From Methanorbis furvi (GTDB lineage: Archaea; Halobacteriota; Methanomicrobia; Methanomicrobiales; Methanocorpusculaceae), in assembly GCF_032714615.1 (NCBI RefSeq), contig NZ_JAWDKA010000002.1, forward strand, positions 124,001-188,000: 64,000 bases of DNA. The letters are read 5' to 3'. Of the stretch, positions 15,674 through 23,964 are shown piece by piece. The notes beneath the pieces are model-generated. The model made no database searches. It saw only the letters and a list, made by a program, of their open reading frames with translations, and was not told where the DNA came from. The translations under genes and the position numbers were made by a program. Position 1 is the first letter of the stretch. Each line of letters starts with the position of its first letter.

Positions 15674-16897
15674 ATGTCAATAGTTCCACGCAACCAGTAT
15701 ATGCAGAAAATTCTGCCATATAAGGATCAGCCTTTCATCAAAGTGATCACCGGCATACGACGCTGCGGCAAATCAGCGATTCTTTCGCTGCTCCAAGCCG
15801 AACTTCTCAGTACAGGTATTCCTGCATCACACATTATCCGGATCAATTTTGAGAATCTGGATTATGCCGAGATTACATCGGCAAAGGAGCTGGACAGATA
15901 TGTGAAGGTGAGAATGACAGATGCAGGGAGATATTATGTTCTGCTTGATGAGATTCAGGAAGTTGAACAGTGGGAGAAAGCGGTCAATTCACTTTTGGAA
16001 GACGACAGAGCTGATATCTATCTGACCGGATCGAACTCACGGCTGTTGTCTTCAGAGCTTGCGACCTACATTGCGGGAAGATATGTGGAAATTCCTGTGC
16101 AGACACTGTCATTTTCAGAGTATCTGGAGTTCGTCGAGCATCGGACGGGGGAGAGACCTACTGATATTCATGCGGCATTTTTGTCATACTTGCGCCTCGG
16201 AGGATTTCCTGTGATTCATACTGCCGAGTACTCTCCTGGATCCATGGAAAAAATCGTGTATGATATTTATTCGTCGGCAATCCTGCGGGATACCGTGCAG
16301 CGATACAATATCCGAAATATTGATCTGCTGGAACGGATTGTGGGGTATGTATTTGAGAATGTAGGAAATATTTTTTCTGCGAAAAATGTGGCGGATTATT
16401 TTAAAAGCCAGCACCGGAAGGCGGATCTGAACACGATCTATAATTATCTGAATGCACTCGAGAGTGCATTTATTATCCGGCGGATTCCCAGATATGATCT
16501 TCGGGGTCGGGAAGTGCTCGCAACAATGGAGAAGTATTATGTGGGCGATGTGTCGCTGATTTATGCGCTGATGGGGTATAAGGACCGAATGATTGCAGGA
16601 ATTTTGGAAAATCTGGTGATGCAGGAGCTGAGCCGCAGAGGGTATCGGGTGTTTGTGGGAAAACAGGATGTGCGTGAGGTGGATTTTGTGGCGGAGCGGC
16701 AGGAGGAGAGAGTGTATGTGCAGGTTTGTTTCCGGATGGAGTCAGAGGAGACGGCAAAGCGTGAGTTTGCCCCTCTGCTGGAGATCCGTGATCATTATCC
16801 GAAATTTGTGGTGAGTATGGATGAGGTGTGGCGAGATAATGTGGAAGGAGTTCGGCATGTCCACATCGCAGATTTTCTGCTGATGGATGGATATTGA
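15674..16897 (+). CDS. AAA ATPase with DUF4143 domain
   Basis: A 407-residue P-loop ATPase of the AAA_14/DUF4143 type common in archaea. Walker A is GIRRCGKSA, Walker B is YYVLLDEIQEV, and a sensor-like YLTGSNSRLLS follows. The C-terminal DUF4143 part has LGGFPVI and a PD-(D/E)xK-like FVGKQDVREVDFVAE stretch, as many members do. The biological role of the family is unsettled. I chose ATG 15674 because the AAA domain begins close to it. It has a paralog at 41844-43136, also preceded by paired operator-like repeats. Confidence 0.88.
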   Translation: MSIVPRNQYMQKILPYKDQPFIKVITGIRRCGKSAILSLLQAELLSTGIPASHIIRINFENLDYAEITSAKELDRYVKVRMTDAGRYYVLLDEIQEVEQWEKAVNSLLEDDRADIYLTGSNSRLLSSELATYIAGRYVEIPVQTLSFSEYLEFVEHRTGERPTDIHAAFLSYLRLGGFPVIHTAEYSPGSMEKIVYDIYSSAILRDTVQRYNIRNIDLLERIVGYVFENVGNIFSAKNVADYFKSQHRKADLNTIYNYLNALESAFIIRRIPRYDLRGREVLATMEKYYVGDVSLIYALMGYKDRMIAGILENLVMQELSRRGYRVFVGKQDVREVDFVAERQEERVYVQVCFRMESEETAKREFAPLLEIRDHYPKFVVSMDEVWRDNVEGVRHVHIADFLLMDGY

Positions 16898-16949
16898 TCG
16901 GCGATGGGATTCGCAGGTAATTGATCTCAGACATTAAACCCCTCCCCAC

Positions 16950-16971
16950 TATTTAGAAAAACATCTAAATA
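16950..16971. promoter_or_regulatory. Inverted repeat, likely operator of the SdpR-like gene
   Basis: TATTTAGA and TCTAAATA face each other across 6 bp, 38 bp before the ArsR-family start. Position and symmetry fit an autoregulatory ArsR operator. Confidence 0.6.
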
Positions 16972-17009
16972 CCTTCCTGAACAGAAATTATTACCCAAGG
17001 CAGCGCATC

Positions 17010-17291
17010 ATGGGATTTCCGGAAACATTCAAAGCTCTCTCTGATCCTGCGAGACGGGAAATTCTCGTCATGCTCAAATCAGGCAGGATGTCTGCCGGAG
17101 AGATCGCCGCAAACTTTGCGATGACAAACGCCACCATCTCCTATCATCTCTCTCAACTCAAAAAAGCCGGTCTTGTACTGGAACACAAAGAAAAAAATTT
17201 CGTGTACTATGAACTCAACATCTCGGTCTTTGAGGAGTTGATGTTCTGGATTGCACAGTTCAAAGAGGAATCCTCACATGAAAAACCTTGA
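17010..17291 (+). CDS. ArsR-family repressor, SdpR-like
   Basis: A 93-residue winged-helix regulator. FKALSDPARREILVMLKSG, AGEIAANFAMTNATISYHLSQLKKAGLV and EHKEKNFVYYELN are the ArsR helix-turn-helix and wing. It lacks the Cys sites of metal sensors, which fits the SdpR type (autorepressor beside SdpI). Its end overlaps the start of the SdpI-like gene by 14 bp. Confidence 0.88.
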   Translation: MGFPETFKALSDPARREILVMLKSGRMSAGEIAANFAMTNATISYHLSQLKKAGLVLEHKEKNFVYYELNISVFEELMFWIAQFKEESSHEKP

Positions 17292-17916
17292 TCTGACCCT
17301 GATCCTTACTTCAATAGTCTGCCTGCTGCCGATCATTCCTGGTCTCGTACTTTACGACCAGCTGCCGGATCAGCTTATCATTCACTGGAACGCATCCGGC
17401 CAGCCGGACGGCTACGCACCAAAAGATATCGTGCTCTTCGGCATGCCGCTGCTCTTATGCGGTCTGAACATTTTTATCCAGTTCGCGCTGAAAACAGATC
17501 CGAAGATCAACAATGCCTCCGTGATGCTGGTCACATTCAGCAAATGGATCATTCCGATCATCAGTGTGATTGTGATGTCGCTCACGCTCCTTGCAGGACT
17601 CGGCATGGATGTCCCGATCAATGTGGTGCTTCCAATCGTTATCGGTATGATATTTGTAGTGATCGGCAATTATCTGCCGAAATCAAAACAGAGTTACACG
17701 GTTGGCATCCGCCTGCCGTGGACACTGAACAGTGAGGAAAACTGGAACAGAACGCACAGGCTTGCAGGATATCTCTGGATAATTGGCGGAGTTGTGTTGA
17801 TTCTGTCTGCGTTCCTTGCACCTGCATGGATGTTTGCGGTGATGATGACTGCGATTATCGTAATGGTTGGAGTTCCGTTCGCCTACTCTTACAGTCTGTA
17901 TCGAAAAGGGGTATAA
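17278..17916 (+). CDS. SdpI-like membrane protein
   Basis: A 212-residue integral membrane protein with six predicted TM helices. The DUF1648 block YDQLPDQLIIHWNASGQPDGY and the SdpI block GIRLPWTLNSEENWNRTHRLAGYLW are both clear. In Bacillus, SdpI gives immunity to the SdpC toxin and signals to SdpR. No SdpC-like toxin is seen here, so it may protect against outside peptides or act in envelope sensing. It is co-transcribed with the ArsR gene. Confidence 0.88.
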   Translation: MKNLDLTLILTSIVCLLPIIPGLVLYDQLPDQLIIHWNASGQPDGYAPKDIVLFGMPLLLCGLNIFIQFALKTDPKINNASVMLVTFSKWIIPIISVIVMSLTLLAGLGMDVPINVVLPIVIGMIFVVIGNYLPKSKQSYTVGIRLPWTLNSEENWNRTHRLAGYLWIIGGVVLILSAFLAPAWMFAVMMTAIIVMVGVPFAYSYSLYRKGV

Positions 17917-17923
17917 ATCCCTT

Positions 17924-18385
17924 TTACTCTACTACTGCGATGTAGAGATAACAGTGAGCTTTTCCCTCTTTGGTGTATGCTGCGGGAACGGTACTTTCAA
18001 AGTCCTCGGTGAAACTTCTCCGGATTGTTCCGGTTTTTTTATCAGACCAGACCATTCCCCATGCTTTTTTTGCACAGAGTCCGACATCTCCGCCTTCATC
18101 GGACGCGTCGTACTTTTTGTAGAGTCCTTTCTCTACTTTTTCATCCATCTCTGCAAAAAATTCTGCTGTTACTGTCATGACGGTGAGATCATACTCTCCG
18201 GTCTCGTCACTTGCGTAGTTGCTGTACCGGGATACTGGCGAGATGTCTGCGGGCATTGTATGATCGCTGTCAAAAAGCAGTGGAAGTTTTCCGCTGACAA
18301 TGTCCTGCCAGAGTTCACTGATGCGTTCCATTCCTTGGGCGGAATTGTCTGTTCTGATGGTTACTGCATGTAATCGGTATGTCAT
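17924..18385 (-). CDS. GyrI-like / effector-binding domain protein
   Basis: A 153-residue protein. The order of blocks (VTIRTDN, ISELWQDIVSG, VSRYSNYASDETGEYDLTVMTV, FTEDFESTVP, YLYIAVVE) fits stand-alone GyrI-like effector-binding domains. Such proteins bind small hydrophobic ligands; the ligand here is unknown. It is convergent with the SdpI-like gene, 7 bp apart. Confidence 0.75.
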   Translation of the reverse strand: MTYRLHAVTIRTDNSAQGMERISELWQDIVSGKLPLLFDSDHTMPADISPVSRYSNYASDETGEYDLTVMTVTAEFFAEMDEKVEKGLYKKYDASDEGGDVGLCAKKAWGMVWSDKKTGTIRRSFTEDFESTVPAAYTKEGKAHCYLYIAVVE

Positions 18386-18403
18386 AGAAAAAGTGAAAAA
18401 GAG

Positions 18404-18562
18404 TTATCCTCTTTTTGCAAAATATTTTTTGGATGCTCCGCACATTGGGCATACCCAGGTGTCGGGGATTTTTTCAAACTCTGTTCCCGCAGGAACTGCG
18501 GGCGGAGCTCCTTTGGTCTCATCATACAGGTAACCACAGGTGACACAAACGTACTTTGCCAT
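18404..18562 (-). CDS. Rubredoxin 1
   Basis: A 52-residue one-iron electron carrier. It has CVTCGYLYDETKG at the N-terminus and CPMCGASKKYF at the C-terminus, the two CxxCG loops that bind iron. The ATG at 18562 starts directly before the first loop. It lies 57 bp downstream of a second rubredoxin gene on the same strand. Likely partners are rubrerythrin-type peroxidases, one of which is at 63153. Confidence 0.93.
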   Translation of the reverse strand: MAKYVCVTCGYLYDETKGAPPAVPAGTEFEKIPDTWVCPMCGASKKYFAKRG

Positions 18563-18619
18563 ACTATCCCTTTTGTCGGTACTATTGGTAAAGGGTTTGC
18601 TTCCCTGCATAAAAAATTT

Positions 18620-18778
18620 TTATTCAATCTGTGCAAACGACTCTTTTCCTGCTCCGCAAACAGGACACTCCCACGTGTCAGGAATCTTTTCAAAAGGAGT
18701 CTTTGGAGGAACATTTGGCACATCTCCGACTTCTTCATCGTAAATGTAGCCGCAGGGTCTGCATTTGTACTTTGACAT
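18620..18778 (-). CDS. Rubredoxin 2
   Basis: A 52-residue rubredoxin. [13 protein letters not shown] and [11 protein letters not shown] provide the four Cys. It is a close tandem paralog of rubredoxin 1, with the same [14 protein letters not shown] core. Both should carry electrons to oxygen-protection enzymes in this anaerobe (family knowledge). Confidence 0.93.
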   Translation of the reverse strand: MSKYKCRPCGYIYDEEVGDVPNVPPKTPFEKIPDTWECPVCGAGKESFAQIE

Positions 18779-18923
18779 ACATCCTAATTGTCCTGAGGCT
18801 TCGTAAACCTTGACATTGTTGCATTTTTTGATTTTATGCAAAAAACGCGAATGACGCGTTTACTGAACAAAACATCCTGACGAAACAGTTATGCAGTTTC
18901 GGATACGATACTCTCCAAGAAAA

Positions 18924-20096
18924 ATGGCTCTGCCTCAAAAACCACTCATCTATCTCAACAACGCTGCAACCAGCTGGCCAAAACCTCCCGAAGTTCTCAG
19001 CGCGATCACCGAATCACTCTCACTGCCCGTGTTCGGCTCAGGCCGGACGACCGGAACGCAGGGAGAAGATTACGTAACTCTTGCAAGAGAGCGAGTCTCC
19101 GAATTTTTAGGAACCAAAAATCCTGAGAACATCATCTTCACAGAAAACGCAACAGACTCCCTGAATATATTGATAGCAGGATTTCTTGCAGGTCAGCAGA
19201 ATACCTGCCGCGTTCTCACCACCGCCCTTGATCACAACTCAGTCCTTCGGCCGCTTCACGAACACCAGCATGCAGGCCGCATCAAACTCGACACGCTTCC
19301 ATTCACTGACGGAATCGTCAGCCCGAAAACCATCGAAGACGCACTCACGCCTGACACCAAACTCATGGTCATGACCCATGGAAGCAATGTTCTTGGTTCC
19401 CTACAAAACATTCAGGCAATCGGCAAAATTCTCCAGGACCACGGAGTATTCTTCATCGTTGACGGAGCCCAGACCGCAGGCCACATTCCAATCTCCCTTA
19501 GCGACCTGCCACTCGACGCCTTTGTGTTTACCGGCCACAAAGGACTCCTTGGCATCTCAGGCACCGGAGGATTCTATCTGAAAAATCCTGACAAAGTTGC
19601 GCCGGTCAAGTTCGGCGGAACCGGCACAAACTCCCAGTCGCTCCTTCACCCACGTTCAATGCCCGAGAAGTTTGAAGCAGGAACCCACAACCATACCGGC
19701 CTCGCCGCTCTCGCCGCCGGAGTAAAATTCGTTCAGGAAAAAGGCATTACAACAATCGAAGAACAGGCAAAAAAGCAGACGTCCGCAATCATCCAAGCGC
19801 TTGCCAAAGAAGAAAACATCACCATCCACAATCACCACCCTGACCTGCCGGTAATCTCCTTCAACATTTTGGGACTTCACAACGATGACGTAGGATTCAT
19901 TCTTGCCAGAGCCTACAATATCATCGTGCGAACCGGACTCCACTGTGCCCCGCTCGTCCACGAAATCATTGACGGCGGAGAGGGCTCTGTCCGCTTAAGC
20001 CTCTCCTGTTTCACGACTGATGAAGAATGCCGGACCGCGGCAGAAGCAATTCTGGAGGTCGCAGAAAATGCGAATTCAACGATCCATTCAGCATAA
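18924..20096 (+). CDS. Cysteine desulfurase family protein (class V aminotransferase)
   Basis: A 390-residue PLP enzyme that likely removes sulfur from cysteine for Fe-S or other sulfur transfer. It begins at IYLNNAATSWPKPPEV, with FTENATDSLN, FFIVDGAQTAGHI, FTGHKGLLG (PLP lysine) and RTGLHCAPLVHE (active Cys). The short active loop and these motifs fit the EF2568-like subfamily. I chose ATG 18924 because homology begins there. The next gene starts inside its 3' end. Confidence 0.88.
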   Translation: MALPQKPLIYLNNAATSWPKPPEVLSAITESLSLPVFGSGRTTGTQGEDYVTLARERVSEFLGTKNPENIIFTENATDSLNILIAGFLAGQQNTCRVLTTALDHNSVLRPLHEHQHAGRIKLDTLPFTDGIVSPKTIEDALTPDTKLMVMTHGSNVLGSLQNIQAIGKILQDHGVFFIVDGAQTAGHIPISLSDLPLDAFVFTGHKGLLGISGTGGFYLKNPDKVAPVKFGGTGTNSQSLLHPRSMPEKFEAGTHNHTGLAALAAGVKFVQEKGITTIEEQAKKQTSAIIQALAKEENITIHNHHPDLPVISFNILGLHNDDVGFILARAYNIIVRTGLHCAPLVHEIIDGGEGSVRLSLSCFTTDEECRTAAEAILEVAENANSTIHSA

Positions 20097-20442
20097 GTAC
20101 TGTGCTGACGGCTCGTTCATGAAGGAGTATCAGCTTGACTCTCCGGTTACGGAAGGATTTTTTTGGTATCTGAAAAACTTTGGAAAAGTTGAGACGATGC
20201 CAAACCTCGGGCAGGGATTTTACACGTTTGAGAAACCGGACTGGTTTTCGATCAAAGGATTTGTCGGCGACACAACAGTTGAGGTGCGGTTCAAGACCCA
20301 GACGATGGATCTGACAAGTGATTTTCTGTATTTTCTGTTCTCATCATACCGCGAAGGAGAGACGATCGATCTCACTGTTCTAAAAAGAAGAGAGAGTTCG
20401 CTTTCTGAACGGGTCAGAAAACATCTGTATGGGAACTCCTGA
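20068..20442 (+). CDS. Hypothetical protein coupled to the desulfurase gene
   Basis: A 124-residue protein I do not recognise. It starts at ATG 20068 after a GGAGGTC ribosome site and overlaps the desulfurase end by 29 bp, so the two are co-expressed. The sequence is a mix of strands and aromatic residues (EGFFWYLKNFGKVETMPNLG, FYTFEKPDWFSIKGF), suggesting a small compact fold. Its 3' end overlaps the convergent asparagine-synthetase-like gene by 29 bp. Confidence 0.7.
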   Translation: MRIQRSIQHKYCADGSFMKEYQLDSPVTEGFFWYLKNFGKVETMPNLGQGFYTFEKPDWFSIKGFVGDTTVEVRFKTQTMDLTSDFLYFLFSSYREGETIDLTVLKRRESSLSERVRKHLYGNS

Positions 20443-21409
20443 TTTTTCTTGCGTACTCGTTGATATCGGAACATCCGTTTTTCTTTGCGATGCGTTTGAG
20501 TGCTGTGGTCGTGCCGGTTCCATACTGCATGGCTTTCTTGTGTTTCCATGCAATGTCTTCTGGAAGATATTTTTCGGCAACTTTTCGGAGAGCAATTTTT
20601 CTCAGATCTCCTTTGACCAGTTCGTCGTCGGAAAATTTTCGCGATGCTTTGATGACGCGTTCGTCCATGTAGGGCATGGAGTACCAGACGCCAAAACATC
20701 CGGCCGCGGCCGCGTCGCGTGCACGCTGGGAGGCGAGTCCGAGAAAATCTTTTGCAAGGTCCGACCGAAGGTTGGGACTTCTGCCGTAACGTGCGTAGCC
20801 GCCAAAGAGTTCGTCGGCAGCCTGGCCGGTGAGAATTTTTTCTGCGCCGAAGTGGTTTGCAGCTCTTCCGATGAAGTATCCGGCAAGCCCGATCTCAATG
20901 TCCATTGCTGTTACTGCGGGAAGGATGCGTAACAGGGTTGGCAGGGCTTCTTCGATATCGTCTTCGGTGATTTCACAAACATTCAGTCGAAGATTCAGTC
21001 TGTCGGCAGCGTCAGCTGCTGCGGCAAGGTCGTGCGAGTCGGAAAAGCCGACTGCGATACAGGGGAGATCAGCAAGGACTGCGATCAGAGTTGAGTCAAC
21101 ACCTCCCGAAAGAGTGACGACCGCTGCTTCACTGCGATCTTCAGCCCGAAGCCGGACCGCTTCGCGTACTGCATCCTCTAAAGATAGATCCGGAACTTCA
21201 GGATGGATGGGGAGTTCCTCGTTCGAGAAACTGATCACTCCTGCTGGGGCAGGGCCTGGCATGATGCCGTAATGGTCGCGAGCGGTGAAGAGTTTTGTCT
21301 GAAGAAAAAATTCGCCGCCGCATTTTTGCAGATACGCAGGCGTGACCGACTCTATCTCAGGTCGCGTGAGGATGTGTCCGTCATGTTCGATCCAGCCGCG
21401 GAACTTCAT
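20414..21409 (-). CDS. Asparagine-synthetase-like PP-loop enzyme without N-terminal Cys
   Basis: A 331-residue protein. The ATP pyrophosphatase motif SGGVDST is at 101-107, and AADELFGGYARYGR and MPYMDERVI match the AsnB synthetase domain. The N-terminal 95 residues look like a cut-down glutaminase domain, but Met is followed by Lys, not the nucleophile Cys2, so glutamine hydrolysis is unlikely. It may use ammonia or a different amine. Its ATG directly follows the TGA of the upstream RHH gene, so the pair is an operon. Confidence 0.82.
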   Translation of the reverse strand: MKFRGWIEHDGHILTRPEIESVTPAYLQKCGGEFFLQTKLFTARDHYGIMPGPAPAGVISFSNEELPIHPEVPDLSLEDAVREAVRLRAEDRSEAAVVTLSGGVDSTLIAVLADLPCIAVGFSDSHDLAAAADAADRLNLRLNVCEITEDDIEEALPTLLRILPAVTAMDIEIGLAGYFIGRAANHFGAEKILTGQAADELFGGYARYGRSPNLRSDLAKDFLGLASQRARDAAAAGCFGVWYSMPYMDERVIKASRKFSDDELVKGDLRKIALRKVAEKYLPEDIAWKHKKAMQYGTGTTTALKRIAKKNGCSDINEYARKIRSSHTDVF

Positions 21410-21616
21410 TCAGTATCCCCGTGAAAGCATTTCAAGCTCATCACGAACACAGGAGCGGATCATTTTTTCGAGGGCTTTCATGTCGATCGGTTTTGCGGAC
21501 TGATCAATTTCCAAGAGTTTTGCTTCCATACTGCGGATGCCTTCGCTGGGTGTTTTTCCATATTTGAGCGATATGGCGATTGCGTCTTCGTCAAGGCGGA
21601 TGACCTTTGTTGGCAT
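21410..21616 (-). CDS. Small RHH-like regulator behind three operators
   Basis: A 68-residue protein. TKVIRLDEDAIAISLKYG plus EGIRSMEAKLLEID fits a ribbon-helix-helix N-terminus with a helical tail. It is the first gene after three palindromes (21652-21730). A TATA-like TATATATGGA (minus strand, near 21645) lies between them and the ATG. Autoregulation of this gene and the downstream synthetase is the simplest reading. Confidence 0.6.
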   Translation of the reverse strand: MPTKVIRLDEDAIAISLKYGKTPSEGIRSMEAKLLEIDQSAKPIDMKALEKMIRSCVRDELEMLSRGY

Positions 21617-21651
21617 TGTAATAGGGAGATCAGCGGTGTTTCCATATATAT

Positions 21652-21730
21652 GTTACATTTTGTAACAAGGATTTTTGAGAGTGTTACATTTTGTAACAAG
21701 GGTTTTTCGCACTCAGTTACAAATTGTAAC
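21652..21730. promoter_or_regulatory. Three GTTACA-N3-TGTAAC palindromic operators
   Basis: Sites of 15 bp lie at 21652-21666, 21683-21697 (both GTTACATTTTGTAAC) and 21716-21730 (GTTACAAATTGTAAC). The centre spacings are 31 and 33 bp, about three helical turns, so proteins would bind one face of the DNA. They lie upstream of the minus-strand TATA box of the RHH gene and 106 bp before the Fic start. Confidence 0.75.
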
Positions 21731-21835
21731 AGTTGGGATAACAGGGAGGTTCGGAGTTAAAGACACAAATTCACAGAAACCGAAACTCTCTTATTTTCCC
21801 ATGCCGATTGGTAACATACTCAAAATAATTTTCCA

Positions 21836-22879
21836 ATGAAAATGTCTCTGTCTGTTTACACCCCTCCCTTCACTATTACGAATCAGATGATCGATCGTAT
21901 TGCATCTATCAGTGAGCTGGTTGGTACCTTATCCGCAGCCGGGGCTGTAAATAAAAATCCGCATCTTCGACGCAACAATCGGATAAAAACGATTCATTCT
22001 TCGCTGGCCATTGAAAACAACACGTTGACGCTTGCACAGGTCACGGCTGTTATCGATGGAAAATCTGTTCTTGGTCCGCCCAAAGAGATCCGGGAGGTTA
22101 CGAATGCTTACGAGGCATATGATCTGTTACTGAAACTCAATCCGTATCAGGTAGAGGATCTGTTGAAGGCTCACAAAATTATGATGAAGGATCTTGTTCA
22201 TGAATCAGGAATGTTCCGGACAACCGGAGTTGGTGTTTTTGCAGGAACACGGCTTGTCCATATGGCCCCACCGGCAGAACTTGTTCCTGAACAGGTGACG
22301 AATCTGTTGGCATGGTGTAAAAGTTCGGATGTTCATCCTCTGATTAAGAGTTGTGTCCTTCATGCAGAGATTGAGTTCATCCACCCGTTTGTCGATGGGA
22401 ACGGAAGGATGGGGAGAATGTGGCAGACATTGATCCTGAGCAAATGGAAACCTTTGTTTGCCTGGATACCGGTAGAGTCTCTTATAGAAAAACATCAGGA
22501 ACGTTACTATGCAGCTCTTGGCGATGCGGGAAAAACCGGAAACAATACCCAATTTGTCGAGTTTATGCTTGAGGTGCTTGAACGTTCTCTAAAAGAGATC
22601 AGAAAAATGCAGAGATATGATACCGTAAATGATACTGTATCTGATACTGTAAATGAACCTGCATTTGATACTGTATATGAGACGGTAAATCTTTCCGAGA
22701 AGGAACGGCTTGTTCTGAAATATCTGAAAAATAACGAGAGTATAACAATTCAGGAGCTGACGAAAAAGACCGGATTTTCCCGTCCGACGATCACCCGCTG
22801 TCTTGCGTCTCTGAAGGAAAAAAATCTGGTGACACGGAGCGGTTCGGATAAAACGGGTAAATGGGTTGTTCTCTTTTGA
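21836..22879 (+). CDS. Fic-domain AMP transferase, class II, with C-terminal HTH
   Basis: A 347-residue Fic protein, a family that adds AMP or related groups to protein hydroxyls. The catalytic motif HPFVDGNGRMGR is at 183-194. The inhibitory-helix motif SLAIEN (56-61, SxxxEN) lies N-terminal, which defines class II self-inhibited members. A linker at 262-285 repeats DTVN/DTVS/DTVY units. A winged helix (IQELTKKTGFSRPTITRCLASLK) ends the protein. It may modify a target and bind DNA. The nearby triple operator could serve it too. Confidence 0.92.
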   Translation: MKMSLSVYTPPFTITNQMIDRIASISELVGTLSAAGAVNKNPHLRRNNRIKTIHSSLAIENNTLTLAQVTAVIDGKSVLGPPKEIREVTNAYEAYDLLLKLNPYQVEDLLKAHKIMMKDLVHESGMFRTTGVGVFAGTRLVHMAPPAELVPEQVTNLLAWCKSSDVHPLIKSCVLHAEIEFIHPFVDGNGRMGRMWQTLILSKWKPLFAWIPVESLIEKHQERYYAALGDAGKTGNNTQFVEFMLEVLERSLKEIRKMQRYDTVNDTVSDTVNEPAFDTVYETVNLSEKERLVLKYLKNNESITIQELTKKTGFSRPTITRCLASLKEKNLVTRSGSDKTGKWVVLF

Positions 22880-22903
22880 AGAGTTTTCTCTCAAACGAAA
22901 AAA

Positions 22904-23515
22904 TCACCGGATAAATCTCTCCACAACTGCATACACCGGCATCTTCACAAACTTGATGCAGACTCCAACAAGCACTGCTGCAATCAGCGTTCCTTCTCGA
23001 ACACCATACACGGTTGAAAACATCAGCATGGACACAACGACCGACAGAATCACGAGCGTTACATCAAGCCCGATTTTTACTGTACCAAACTCCACCTTAA
23101 ACCTCCGGGAGAATGCCGTGAGCATTCCTTCGCTTGCCATCACCAACACATTTGGTGCGACTTCAAAGCAGATGCCGATAGCAAGCAGCACACAGCTTAC
23201 TACAACGAACAACAGCTGTTCGAAATAATTTATCGGCACCAGCCAGGTAAATCCCCAGAGCGTCAGATCAATAAACACACCGAACACTCCTGCCGCGGCA
23301 AGCTGAAGCAGCTGGATGATCTCAAACTCTTTTCGCATGAGCAGATACTCAATCAAAAGAAAACATGCATGCAGAAGAATTGTCAGCGTTCCAACCGTCA
23401 AGGGCACGCCAAGACTTATGACATACGGAAGACTTGAGATCGGGGTGATCCCCATGTTGGCTTTAATCGACAGGGAAATTCCGAGAGCCATAACAAACAG
23501 GCCCACAATGAACAC
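22904..23515 (-). CDS. YczE-like membrane protein
   Basis: A 203-residue protein with five or six TM helices. GLFVMALGISLSIKANMGI and PISSLPYVIS are typical of the YczE/YitT-like group (DUF6198-type). The role is unknown; some bacterial members sit beside transport genes. The start is uncertain: GTG 23515 is the first usable codon, though the frame stays open upstream without an ATG. Confidence 0.7.
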   Translation of the reverse strand: MFIVGLFVMALGISLSIKANMGITPISSLPYVISLGVPLTVGTLTILLHACFLLIEYLLMRKEFEIIQLLQLAAAGVFGVFIDLTLWGFTWLVPINYFEQLLFVVVSCVLLAIGICFEVAPNVLVMASEGMLTAFSRRFKVEFGTVKIGLDVTLVILSVVVSMLMFSTVYGVREGTLIAAVLVGVCIKFVKMPVYAVVERFIR

Positions 23516-23964
23516 AAGGTATCTGCGGGCTAACCTATAATAAACTGATTTTGGTTGCGTGATAAATATATTAGCGGGAAAAGTATTTGGGGGTTGCCTT
23601 TAGAATGGCATTGCATCCAAAATCATTTGTTTACAAACAATATCCATCATTGATTGAATTTTGTCCTATGAAAAAATGCGGTGATATGAATATTTTCTCT
23701 GGCAAATGGATTTTGTTTTGATGGGACTTACGCGATGTGAAATAACATAAGAAAAAGGGATTCTTTGACTGTGTTCCGTGGTTACTCAAAACGAGACCGA
23801 GGACAAAAAATTCCAAACAATGAAACTCATCACCGCGCAAATCCTATTTTGATAGAAAAAAAGCAAACCACATAAAAAATATTTTTCCAAAAAATATTTC
23901 GTCACAATTTTTTTTGAAAAATTTTCCAGAAAAAAAATCATGACGAAATATTTTCACGCGCCCC
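23516..23964. other. Gene-free gap with a family C repeat and AT-rich end
   Basis: The 449-bp gap shows no credible gene. Its centre is a family C repeat (separate entry). From about 23855 it is almost pure A/T with TTTTTTTGAAAAATTTTCC-like runs, close to the stop of the phosphate regulator; these may serve as terminators. Confidence 0.45.
23722..23851. repeat. Dispersed intergenic repeat, family C copy
   Basis: It shares GCGATGTGAAATA, AAAGGGATTCT, GTGGTTACTCA, CGAGACC and CAATGAAACTCATC with the copy at 5325-5443, in the same order. It ends in AATCCTATTTTGAT. Confidence 0.65.

Noticed and set aside
16473-16949. A 158-codon Pro/His-rich frame opposite the ATPase gene
   Set aside because: It is a codon-bias shadow of the ATPase.
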